The notes below the pieces were generated by a model. It saw only the letters and a list, made by a program, of their open reading frames with translations. It made no database searches and was not told the origin of the DNA. The translations under genes were made by a program, and so were the position numbers. DNA of 64,000 nt, from positions 333,510 to 397,509 of the forward strand of contig NZ_FOMA01000003.1 in the NCBI RefSeq assembly GCF_900112495.1. The letters run 5' to 3'. The DNA comes from Bacillus sp. OV322 (lineage in GTDB: Bacteria > Bacillota > Bacilli > Bacillales > DSM-1321). Numbering within the stretch: position 1 is the first letter of the stretch; the number at the start of each line of letters is the position of its first letter. Below are positions 55,332 through 62,988 of the stretch, piece by piece.

Positions 55332-56499
55332 TGAAATAAAAAAACTGCTTCATCAATTGCCTGAAATCAGTGATAAACGCAATCAAGGAGAAGTCTATCA
55401 GTCTCTTTCTTCTCTAAAATTATTTAAAAGAAAGAGAAGCTGGATTCCTGCCGTTACAGCAGCTTTTTCTTTGGTTATTATTGTACTGCTTTCCGTTTCA
55501 TTTTTTCATGAAAGAAATCATCTTTCCAGCCAAATCTCTATGAAGCAGGCAAACAGTACACGTGCAGATAAACAGATTGACAGTGGCAATCTTGCAGCTG
55601 CTGATGCAGGCAATCAAAAGACGGCTTCGGATAAAGCGGTTTCCGGAAACGTGCAGGGATCTGGCAGCAGCAAGGATCCGGCAGGGAAATCAGAAGCTGC
55701 CATGCTGTCAAAAAACAGGATTGTTACAATAGGGGTACCGGACAGGCAATATAATTTAATTATTCCAGTTTCAATAAAAGTGAAACAATTTTCAGAAAGC
55801 AAAAGGCTGGATGTGCTGAAAAAAAATATGGATGGCCTCAAAGGTAAAGTCTTGGGGTTAGGGGATTATTACCCTCTTAAGCTGACTTTTACTAAAAAAC
55901 CCGGAGAATCCAGTATAAATATAGACATTCCGGCAAAAAGCCGCGCCATTAGAGATGATCAGCTTTTTTTGAGAACGATCCGCCAAACAATGAAGTATCA
56001 GCATGTTGCCAAATTTACGCTAACGGAAAATGGGAAAGCGGGAGCAAGCTTCCCGGAAACCGGCTGGATTAGAGAAGAGAAGCTCCCGGCCAGCTTCAGG
56101 CAGACATATCTTATTTATCAGGCCGATAAGAAATCTCCATCCTATATCGTGCCTTACATGGAATATAACTATATAGGAGATGCCCTTGCATCAGCCAAAA
56201 AAAATCCAGCCATAGAGGGAGTAAAGCCTTCGATTCCGAGGGCACTTAAATGGACGAAGATCATGGAAGACAAAAAAGAAAAAAAAGTAACGATTTGTCT
56301 TTCATCTGATTCCGAGCTGAAAAATACAAAAGAGGGTGTGCAAACCGTAGAAGCAATTTTATTTACAGCAAAGGATTTCGGCTATGAATGGGTGAATTTT
56401 AAAAATCCGCCACTTGCAAAAATCGGCCATTTTCAATTAAACAGAGCAATAAGAGTGCCCCAAGCTCCAAATGTCATTTCGTCAATCAAAAACAAATAA
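55306..56499 (+). CDS. rsiX: anti-sigma X factor RsiX
   Basis: A 397-residue single-pass membrane protein expected to bind and silence SigX. An N-terminal cytoplasmic region (SRWSDDEIKKLLHQLPEI) and a membrane segment near residues 45-65 are followed by a Ser/Ala/Lys-rich linker and a large extracytoplasmic domain rich in Lys. It is somewhat longer than B. subtilis RsiX. The start lies inside sigX with GGAGAGGAGGG upstream. Confidence 0.9.
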   Translation: MKKSRWSDDEIKKLLHQLPEISDKRNQGEVYQSLSSLKLFKRKRSWIPAVTAAFSLVIIVLLSVSFFHERNHLSSQISMKQANSTRADKQIDSGNLAAADAGNQKTASDKAVSGNVQGSGSSKDPAGKSEAAMLSKNRIVTIGVPDRQYNLIIPVSIKVKQFSESKRLDVLKKNMDGLKGKVLGLGDYYPLKLTFTKKPGESSINIDIPAKSRAIRDDQLFLRTIRQTMKYQHVAKFTLTENGKAGASFPETGWIREEKLPASFRQTYLIYQADKKSPSYIVPYMEYNYIGDALASAKKNPAIEGVKPSIPRALKWTKIMEDKKEKKVTICLSSDSELKNTKEGVQTVEAILFTAKDFGYEWVNFKNPPLAKIGHFQLNRAIRVPQAPNVISSIKNK

Positions 56500-56597
56500 T
56501 AGCCAGGTTCAGAACTAAAAGCATTTCTCATAGACCGTTCTATATTGAACCCTTTTCACATACCATAAAAAAGTATAAACGGCTTAGGGGGTATCTG

Positions 56598-56762
56598 ATG
56601 CTTGATTATGGAAAAAGGCTGCTGATTGCAGTTATTATTGGACTATGCGTTGGGTTATTAATTATTGGCGGAAAAAGCGGACATGCTCAAGAAAAAAGGG
56701 AGCAGGCATTTTCCGGGAGCAACTGGACCCGGTCAATATGGATGCATGATGCTTGGAGCTGA
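56598..56762 (+). CDS. small membrane or secreted peptide between rsiX and serA
   Basis: A 54-residue frame, below the usual size cut-off. It begins MLDYGKRLLIAVIIGLCVG, a basic start followed by a hydrophobic segment (residues about 8-24). GHAQ (29-32) may be a signal-cleavage site, and the protein ends SNWTRSIWMHDAWS. AGGGGGT lies six bases before ATG 56598, and an intrinsic terminator follows, so a real gene is likely. Function is unknown. Confidence 0.6.
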   Translation: MLDYGKRLLIAVIIGLCVGLLIIGGKSGHAQEKREQAFSGSNWTRSIWMHDAWS

Positions 56763-56812
56763 TAAATGACACTCCGGGCAGCAGGGATTATACTTGCCTG
56801 TAAATGCATGGG

Positions 56813-56846
56813 AAAAAGGAGAATGAGATGCATTCTCCTTTTTTGA
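56813..56846 (+). terminator. intrinsic terminator
   Basis: AAAAAGGAGAATG pairs with CATTCTCCTTTTT (13 pairs) with one more T residue after it. It ends the small peptide gene or the sigX operon. Confidence 0.9.
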
Positions 56847-57017
56847 ATTTGTATACATGAATGTTTTTGTACAATCACCCAGAGGACTGCCGTGCTCCAT
56901 CCTCTCACGGGCTGCGGCCAGATTTCGCCTCTAGCGCCGATTCTCAGAAGCGAATCATTCCCCATAGCGCAGAACGCCAGTCATGTACTCTAACAAAGCC
57001 AATGCTTTAATTGAAAG

Positions 57018-58592
57018 TCACAGGGTGATTCTGGACATGAAGGTGATATCATCCAAGTCACCCAGTTTGCAGGAAGCTTCTTCGTTAAGGCGTTTATCGA
57101 AGGATAAAACCATAATGGCTTCTCCGCCCGCTTCTTTTCGGCCTACCTGCATAGTGGCAATATTCACATCATGGTCTCCGAGTATTTTTCCTACTCTTCC
57201 AATAACACCGGGCCGGTCTCTATGCTGAATATAAAGAAAATTCCCCTCAGGATGGAAATCAATGTTAAAGCCGTTTAAGCTGACAATTCTTGAATGATAC
57301 CCCTCTATGTGTGTCCCGCTAATGCCCAGAAGCCCCCTATCTCCTTTTGCAGTGACGGTAATGAGGTTCGAGTAACCGGAAGTTTCAGCCGCAATTTTCT
57401 CCCCGATAGTCACTCCCCGTTCTTTTGCCACTAAAAGGGCATTTACCTCATTGACGGGAATATCTAAACGGTGTTTGAAAAAGCCAGATATCAAGCTCTT
57501 GGTCAATATTGAGTGATCAAAATCAAGGTCGCTCCCTGCGTAGGTTACCGATATCTCGTGAATTCCCTCCTTCATGCATTGTGAAACGATAGAGCCCATT
57601 TGCTTTACAAGCTGATAATACGGCTGTACCTTTTCAAATAATTCCTTTGATATAGCAGGGAGATTTATTGAATTGGAAACGGGATTTCCATTTAAGAACA
57701 GCAGTACCTCCTGAGCGACCTGTGTGGCCACATTGAGCTGAGCTTCTTTCGTTGAAGCGCCGAGATGCGGAGTAGCAATGACAGAATCCAGCGTAAGCAG
57801 CTTATGTCCAAGAGGAGGCTCTTTTGCAAATACATCTATGGCAGCACCGGCAATGTGGCCTTCCTGTATCAGGGCATACAAATCATCTTCATTAATAATG
57901 CCGCCGCGTGCGCAATTCAGAAGGTATACACCTTTTTTGCATGTGCTGAGATTTTCTTTGTTTAATAGATTCCTAGTATCTTTTGTCAATGGGGTATGGA
58001 CGGTAATGATATCGGCTGTTTTCAGCAGCTCCTCAAGAGATAAAGAGAGGACGCCCATCTTCTTAGCGCGTTCTGCTGTCAGAAAGGGATCATAAACCGC
58101 AGGTGTCATGCCAAATACTTTCGCCCTTTTGGCAATTTCACTGCCAATTCGCCCCATGCCCACGATTCCCAGTGTCTTTCCGTATAGTTCAGTGCCAGTG
58201 AAGGATGAGCGTTTCCATTCTCCATTCTTAAGGGAAGAATGTGCCTGTGGAATGTGGCGCATTAATGAAGCCATCATGGCAAAAGTATGCTCAGCAGTGG
58301 ACATAGTATTTCCATCTGGTGCATTTACAACAACGATGCCTCGCTTAGTAGCTGCCGGGACATCGATATTATCAATGCCTACACCTGCACGTGCAATAAT
58401 TTTTAAATTTGGCATACGGTCCATTAATTCTTCTGTGACGGTTGTCGCGCTCCTGACCAGAATTGCATCAACCTGATCAAGCTCATCTTCTGCTTCTGTT
58501 ACTGTTTTGTTAATGAGAAGGATATCCTGCGCCTCAAGAAGAGGGCCCAGGCCTTCGGGCTTAATAGCATCCGCAATTAAAATATGATACAC
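57018..58592 (-). CDS. serA: D-3-phosphoglycerate dehydrogenase
   Basis: A 524-residue NAD-dependent enzyme that starts serine synthesis from 3-phosphoglycerate. The cofactor motif is GIVGMGRIGSEIAKR, active-site regions are RAGVGIDNID and NCARGGIINE, and the catalytic His is in TPHLGASTKEAQ. An intervening domain and a C-terminal ACT domain (HRDRPGVIGRVGKIL) bind serine. The GTG start at 58592 has CAGGTG upstream and gives the usual length; the longer frame to 58625 begins inside the promoter region. Confidence 0.95.
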   Translation of the reverse strand: MYHILIADAIKPEGLGPLLEAQDILLINKTVTEAEDELDQVDAILVRSATTVTEELMDRMPNLKIIARAGVGIDNIDVPAATKRGIVVVNAPDGNTMSTAEHTFAMMASLMRHIPQAHSSLKNGEWKRSSFTGTELYGKTLGIVGMGRIGSEIAKRAKVFGMTPAVYDPFLTAERAKKMGVLSLSLEELLKTADIITVHTPLTKDTRNLLNKENLSTCKKGVYLLNCARGGIINEDDLYALIQEGHIAGAAIDVFAKEPPLGHKLLTLDSVIATPHLGASTKEAQLNVATQVAQEVLLFLNGNPVSNSINLPAISKELFEKVQPYYQLVKQMGSIVSQCMKEGIHEISVTYAGSDLDFDHSILTKSLISGFFKHRLDIPVNEVNALLVAKERGVTIGEKIAAETSGYSNLITVTAKGDRGLLGISGTHIEGYHSRIVSLNGFNIDFHPEGNFLYIQHRDRPGVIGRVGKILGDHDVNIATMQVGRKEAGGEAIMVLSFDKRLNEEASCKLGDLDDITFMSRITL

Positions 58593-58624
58593 CTTGCACA
58601 CCTGCCTATAAGAATTTTCTGTCA

Positions 58625-58653
58625 ATTTTACAGAAGGTTTTACAAACTGTCAA
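58625..58653 (-). promoter_or_regulatory. SigA promoter of serA
   Basis: On the minus strand, TTGACA (58653-58648), a 17-base spacer and TAAAAT (58630-58625). TGTAAACGCTTAAT at 58669-58682, just upstream, resembles a CcpA cre site. No T-box or S-box is present. The stretch from 58683 to 58960 holds no gene. Confidence 0.8.
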
Positions 58654-58998
58654 TTTAGTAAATACAAATGTAAACGCTTAATGGAATTATTATGCCAGAA
58701 AGATAATTTTACAAGGACCTCAGAAAGGCTGTCATCAGAAGAAATTCTGCTTCCAAAGGGGAGCTGATGAAATAAAAGAAAATATATTTTTTAAATAAAG
58801 CTATGTTAAACCTTTATGCTGATATTAATTACTGACTGGAGGGGGATTGAGGGGAATGTTTGGGGCTGCCATACTTCCCGCCTGAACGTAAGCCAGCAGG
58901 CCAAATCTCAGGAGCACTTTATAGAATATAATCAAATGACTTTTCAAGAAAAAGAAAATCGTATATAATCTAAAAGTGTAAGATAATTTTATAGGTCT

Positions 58999-59130
58999 AT
59001 CTTCGGGGCGGGGTGAGATTCCCCACCGGCGGTGATGAAGGATCATCCTTCTAAGCCCGCGAGCCTTAGGGCAGGATTTGGTGAGATTCCAAAGCCGACA
59101 GTATAGTCTGGATGGGAGAAGATGGAGGTT
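58999..59130 (+). promoter_or_regulatory. FMN riboswitch (RFN element)
   Basis: The conserved RFN blocks are all present: CTTCGGGGCGGGGTGAGATT, CCCCACCGGCGGTGAT, AGCCCGCGAGCC, GATTTGGTGAGATTCCAAA, GCCGACAGTATAGTCTGGAT and GGGAGAAGATGGAGG. A terminator stem (CCCTTTAATTTC with GAATTAAAGGG and six T residues) ends near 59225. FMN binding should stop transcription of ribU. A TATAAT at 58963-58968 is the likely -10. Confidence 0.97.
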
Positions 59131-59189
59131 CCGGCAACGTTCAAAACAGCATGTCTGCTGAACGTTTGTTTGCTGATGCCGCTATTTAT

Positions 59190-59226
59190 CCCTTTAATTT
59201 CAATGTGAATTAAAGGGTTTTTTGTT
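59190..59226 (+). terminator. riboswitch-controlled terminator
   Basis: CCCTTTAATTTCA pairs with TGAATTAAAGGG, followed by six T residues, between the RFN element and ribU. Confidence 0.9.
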
Positions 59227-59298
59227 GGAACCAGCAGGCAAAAATGGAACCAATCCTCTTTTTCGTGGGGTAGACACAAAAAAGAAGGAGAGAGAACT

Positions 59299-59880
59299 AT
59301 GAAAGAAAGTAAAGTTAAAAAAATGGTCACAGTGGCGATGCTTGGGAGTCTGGCATATCTTTTGATGCTGCTGAATTTTCCGTTTCCCGGTTTGCCTCCA
59401 TATCTGAAAATTGATTTCAGTGATCTTCCAGCTCTTGTTGCGGCCTTGATTTTTGGGCCATTGGCGGGCATTCTGGTTGAATTCATTAAAAATCTGCTGG
59501 ACTTTGTCATGATTGGAAGCCCTACAGGTGTCCCTGTTGGACATATTGCAAATTTTGTAGCAGGGGTTGTATTTATTCTTCCTGCATACTATATCTATAA
59601 AAAAGCCAGCTCTAATAAAGGAATGACATTAGGCCTAGCCGGTGGGGCTGTCTCAATGGCAATCCTTATGAGCCTGCTGAATTATTTTGTCTTTCTTCCG
59701 GCATATACGATGTTCATGGGATGGGCGGCTATGTCTGGCGAACAAACAAGACAGCTTGTAACGACAGCGATCCTTCCGTTCAATATGATTAAGGGTGTAT
59801 TAATGGGGATTGTATTCATGCTGCTGTTCACACGTCTCCAGCCTTGGATCAATAAACAGTCACGCTATAAGAATGCTTAA
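59299..59880 (+). CDS. ribU: riboflavin ECF transporter S component RibU
   Basis: A 193-residue membrane protein with six predicted membrane segments that captures riboflavin for the energy-coupling factor module. Family features are LGSLAYLLMLLNFPFPGLPPY, the KIDFSDLPALVAALIFGP segment and LKNLLDFVMIGSPTGVPVG-like wording near residue 75. AAGGAGAGAG precedes ATG 59299. The FMN riboswitch directly upstream supports riboflavin as substrate. Known as fmnP or ypaA in B. subtilis. Confidence 0.95.
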   Translation: MKESKVKKMVTVAMLGSLAYLLMLLNFPFPGLPPYLKIDFSDLPALVAALIFGPLAGILVEFIKNLLDFVMIGSPTGVPVGHIANFVAGVVFILPAYYIYKKASSNKGMTLGLAGGAVSMAILMSLLNYFVFLPAYTMFMGWAAMSGEQTRQLVTTAILPFNMIKGVLMGIVFMLLFTRLQPWINKQSRYKNA

Positions 59881-59888
59881 ATTTTGCA

Positions 59889-59922
59889 GAAGCCGAAAGC
59901 CTAACAAGCTTTCGTTTTTTTG
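59889..59922 (+). terminator. intrinsic terminator after ribU
   Basis: CGAAAGC (59893-59899) pairs with GCTTTCG (59908-59914), followed by seven T residues. A second hairpin, AAAGGCTGCC/GGCAGCCTTT, lies at 59977-60005. Confidence 0.88.
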
Positions 59923-60046
59923 TATGCAGTGAATTTTTCCTCTGAGCTTCTTGGAATCAAAAATGGATAATCTATAAAAGGCTGCCGGCTTTGTTGGCAG
60001 CCTTTAGACATTAACGGTGTTTTTTTGCCTCTGTCCTAATATCTCT

Positions 60047-60280
60047 AAGCTGTTTTCCGTAAATTTTGGTGCTATCTGAACCAGTGGTTGATTTCCGCTC
60101 CAGGATGCTTCGCTTTCCGCGGGGCGTGCGCTGAGCCTCCTCGACTTGCGTCTGCGGGGGCTCATCTGTCACGCTGATCCCGCAGGAGTCTCCGCACCTT
60201 CCGCTCCAATCAACCTGCTTTAACAATGGATTTGGCTCGAGAACTTTTTAAGAAACAACAATATTTGTGAGAAGAGCTTA
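60047..60280 (-). repeat. repeat family B, full inverted copy 4
   Basis: This is the family B element on the minus strand. On the plus strand it runs from TAAGCTGTTTTCCGTAAATT to GAAGAGCTTA, so the outer ends TAAGCT(G/C)TT are inverted repeats. It contains CGCTTTCCGCGGGGCG, CTTGCGTCTGCGG and CAATCAACCTGCTTTAACAA, almost identical to copy 2. It forms the left border of an AT-rich permease island. From 60281 to 60475 there is no gene. Confidence 0.85.
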
Positions 60281-60475
60281 TAATAAAAATGGAACTATTA
60301 CCATTTTTAACCTTGGGGTATAATGGGAAATAGGTAAGTGGATTTTCCTGAAATTACCCTGCCTTTATTCGGCATACCAACAAGCATTAAATTTTTCAAA
60401 GTTTCATTACTAATTCCAAATCTTCAGGTGCTGAAAGAAATCGGTAAAGGATGAATTTGCAGAGGGAGGGTATAT

Positions 60476-61351
60476 TTGTTAAAAGGAAAAATAAATTTAA
60501 AAACTATTAGCCATCTCATTTTTAATGCTTTTGTATTGTTATGCAGTATTTGTGCAATTTCTTCACTGCCTTCAATTTTATACAAAAATAAAATAATTGG
60601 ATTTTATCCTGTGCAGTATATACAAAGATTTATCTCAGTATTAATAAATCTTTTTTCAGTAAGAGATAAAAACATTATACTGGGTTCTCATGAAGTTGTA
60701 CCTTTATTTAGTTATTTACCTAAAGCCTATACATATTCTATGACCATTTTATTGATATCACTAATTTTATCAATAATCATCGCTGTTTTAGTTACATATA
60801 TCTATATTTATCTGCCAAGGAAAGCTAAAAAAATTGTAATGAACATTCTTACAATCACTGAAATATTACCTGATATATTTATTATTATTTCTATTCAATA
60901 CTTTATAATCTATATTTATAAACATACTGGTATAAAGATTTTTCAATTATATGGATTTAGTTCTAATGTTTATGTCATTCCTATTTTTTGTTTAATGATT
61001 ATTCCGCTGTTTATGCTGATAAGATTACTAATTGCCATTACTGAAGAGGAATATGAAAAGATGTATGTTGAATTTGCAGTAGCGACAGGTGTCTCTAGAA
61101 GTCAAACTTTCTTTAAACACGTTTTAAGAAATTTATGTTATTCTTTACTGCAATATTTAACAGTAATTTATTGGGTTATGCTGTCTAGTTTGATAATTAT
61201 TGAATATTTATTTCAAATGAAAGGATTTACCCTCTTAATGTACCGTTTTATGTCTGAAGATGTACTTGCTATAGGCATCATTCTTATTTTAATCCCATAT
61301 GGAATAATATTTTCATTAATAAAATCAGCCGTTATAAAAACGGGAGTGTGA
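60476..61351 (+). CDS. ABC transporter permease, DppB/OppB-like (orphan)
   Basis: A 291-residue membrane protein with about six hydrophobic segments. The cytoplasmic coupling region EFAVATGVSRSQTFFKHVLRN resembles the EAA loop of peptide-type importers. The TTG start at 60476 has AGGGAGGG upstream. The gene is clearly more AT-rich than its surroundings. It pairs with the next gene, but there is no ATPase or binding-protein gene nearby, so the pair must use components from elsewhere or be incomplete. Substrate is unknown. Confidence 0.78.
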   Translation: MLKGKINLKTISHLIFNAFVLLCSICAISSLPSILYKNKIIGFYPVQYIQRFISVLINLFSVRDKNIILGSHEVVPLFSYLPKAYTYSMTILLISLILSIIIAVLVTYIYIYLPRKAKKIVMNILTITEILPDIFIIISIQYFIIYIYKHTGIKIFQLYGFSSNVYVIPIFCLMIIPLFMLIRLLIAITEEEYEKMYVEFAVATGVSRSQTFFKHVLRNLCYSLLQYLTVIYWVMLSSLIIIEYLFQMKGFTLLMYRFMSEDVLAIGIILILIPYGIIFSLIKSAVIKTGV

Positions 61352-61357
61352 TTTATT

Positions 61358-62269
61358 ATGTTGAATTTTATTAAAAAAAAGCCACTGCTAACACTTTTAG
61401 TTATATTAATAACGATATGTATCATTAGTTTATTTTATAGTGTAATAGTTAAGGAACATATTAAGGCTGATAGAATACATATAACAGAAAATGGTGATAA
61501 TGAATTTGCTCCATTTCCTCCATCTATTCATCATCCATTAGGAACTGATAGAGGAGGAAATGATTTAGTTTTAAGAGTACTCGATGGTGCAAAATATACT
61601 ATTTTTTTTATTACCATAGTATCTCTTGCCAGAATCATAATTAGCATTACAGGTGCTTATCTTTTAGTATTTCCACTTAAGAAGGTCAGCAATAAAATAC
61701 AGCTTTTTTTAATGCCCTTTCAGTATATTCCGGCTTTTGTTTTAGTAATTATTCTTTCTCCAGAACTTATATTCTTGAAGACTCAAATGGGCTATACCAA
61801 AATGATTATAATTCAGCTTTTGATCATCATTTTTGTGGGTTTTCCTATATTAATAAATACTGTTTCAAATGAAATGAAAGAAATAGTAAAAAGTTCATAC
61901 ATAGAGGCCTCAATGCACTTAGGTGCTTCTAATTGGCGTATCTTAACAAAACATATAGTGCCAGTTATGAAAAATCGATTAATTAGTTTATTTTTACAGC
62001 AAATTTCAGCTAATTTATTACTATTAATTCATTTGGGGGTATTTAAATATTTCATTGGGGGAATAAAGCCGGGGAATATTGCAGCAGATCCCGAAAGAGA
62101 TGCAAAATACTTATCCCAATCCGGAGAATGGGCTGGTATGATTGGACAGAGCATAAACGATATATTAACTGCTCCATGGATATTATTTAGCCCACTTTTA
62201 CTATCAGTAATATTTTTAATAATAGTTAACGTACTGTCAAAACAGGAAGTTAAACTAGGCGAAAATTAG
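61358..62269 (+). CDS. ABC transporter permease, DppC/OppC-like (orphan)
   Basis: A 303-residue membrane protein with about six hydrophobic segments. HHPLGTDRGGNDLVLRVL is the typical DppC N-terminal motif, and EASMHLGASNWRILTKHIVP is the EAA coupling loop. It starts six bases after the upstream permease and shares its AT-rich composition. A heterodimeric channel of the peptide/nickel type is expected. No ATP-binding or solute-binding gene is adjacent. Confidence 0.82.
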   Translation: MLNFIKKKPLLTLLVILITICIISLFYSVIVKEHIKADRIHITENGDNEFAPFPPSIHHPLGTDRGGNDLVLRVLDGAKYTIFFITIVSLARIIISITGAYLLVFPLKKVSNKIQLFLMPFQYIPAFVLVIILSPELIFLKTQMGYTKMIIIQLLIIIFVGFPILINTVSNEMKEIVKSSYIEASMHLGASNWRILTKHIVPVMKNRLISLFLQQISANLLLLIHLGVFKYFIGGIKPGNIAADPERDAKYLSQSGEWAGMIGQSINDILTAPWILFSPLLLSVIFLIIVNVLSKQEVKLGEN

Positions 62270-62284
62270 AAATTAAATACTTTT

Positions 62285-62318
62285 AAGAAAAGCTGCTTCG
62301 TAAACTTTGCTGCTTGCG
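62285..62318 (-). repeat. repeat family B, tail fragment
   Basis: AAAAGCTGCTTCGTAAACTTTGCTGCTTG-like sequence matches only the right-hand tail of family B (reverse of GCAAAGTTTACGAA), in the same orientation as the full copy at 60047-60280. It lies just after the permease pair. Confidence 0.55.
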
Positions 62319-62384
62319 CGATAAATAGACCTTTTAACCTGGATTTATTTGGAATAATCGAAACCAACACTTTGGGAAAGAATA

Positions 62385-62423
62385 ACAAAAAAAGCCATCC
62401 TCATTTTGAGATGGCTTTTTTTG

Positions 62424-62424
<1 letters not shown>
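62385..62424 (-). terminator. intrinsic terminator after fer
   Basis: AACAAAAAAAGCCATC pairs with GATGGCTTTTTTTGTT. A and T runs on both sides make it bidirectional; it also ends the permease transcript. Confidence 0.9.
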
Positions 62425-62732
<308 letters not shown>

Positions 62733-62737
62733 TTACT

Positions 62738-62766
62738 ATTGTAAAACTGAAATACAAACTTTTCAA
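62738..62766 (-). promoter_or_regulatory. SigA promoter of fer
   Basis: TTGAAA (62766-62761), a 17-base spacer and TACAAT (62743-62738) on the minus strand. Confidence 0.78.
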
Positions 62767-62825
62767 TAAAAATCTCTGATACAGCGAGCTGTAAAGAGGG
62801 TTCCTGTATGTTTTTAGTTTGCGTT

Positions 62826-62936
62826 ATGACCGTACACCCGTCACCTGAACGCTTACTGGGTCCAAGATAAGGCGAAAATCTTATCTTCCATTTTGGCTGT
62901 TCGATGCGACAGCCGGTAATAAATTATCACGGTCAT
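62826..62936. other. four-helix structured element between fer and ypbB
   Basis: A closing stem ATGACCGT (62826-62833) with ACGGTCAT (62929-62936) encloses three hairpins: ACCC/GGGT (62836-62861), AAGATAAG/CTTATCTT (62864-62887) and GGCTGT/ACAGCC (62895-62914). All pairs are Watson-Crick, 26 in total. It lies between the divergent fer and ypbB promoters and so outside both leaders. It may be an independent small RNA or a DNA element. No known family was recognised. Confidence 0.5.
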
Positions 62937-62945
62937 TCCTGCAAT

Positions 62946-62974
62946 TTGATACAATGGAACTAACTTTACTATAG
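62946..62974 (+). promoter_or_regulatory. possible SigA promoter of ypbB
   Basis: TTGATA (62946-62951), a 17-base spacer and CTATAG (62969-62974). The -10 match is weak. Confidence 0.45.
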
Positions 62975-62988
62975 GGTTGTGATGGACA

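Noticed and set aside
62826-62936. A tRNA gene, because of the cloverleaf-like pairing
   Set aside because: It is too long, lacks the T-loop and D-loop consensus, and has no anticodon loop of seven bases in the right arm.
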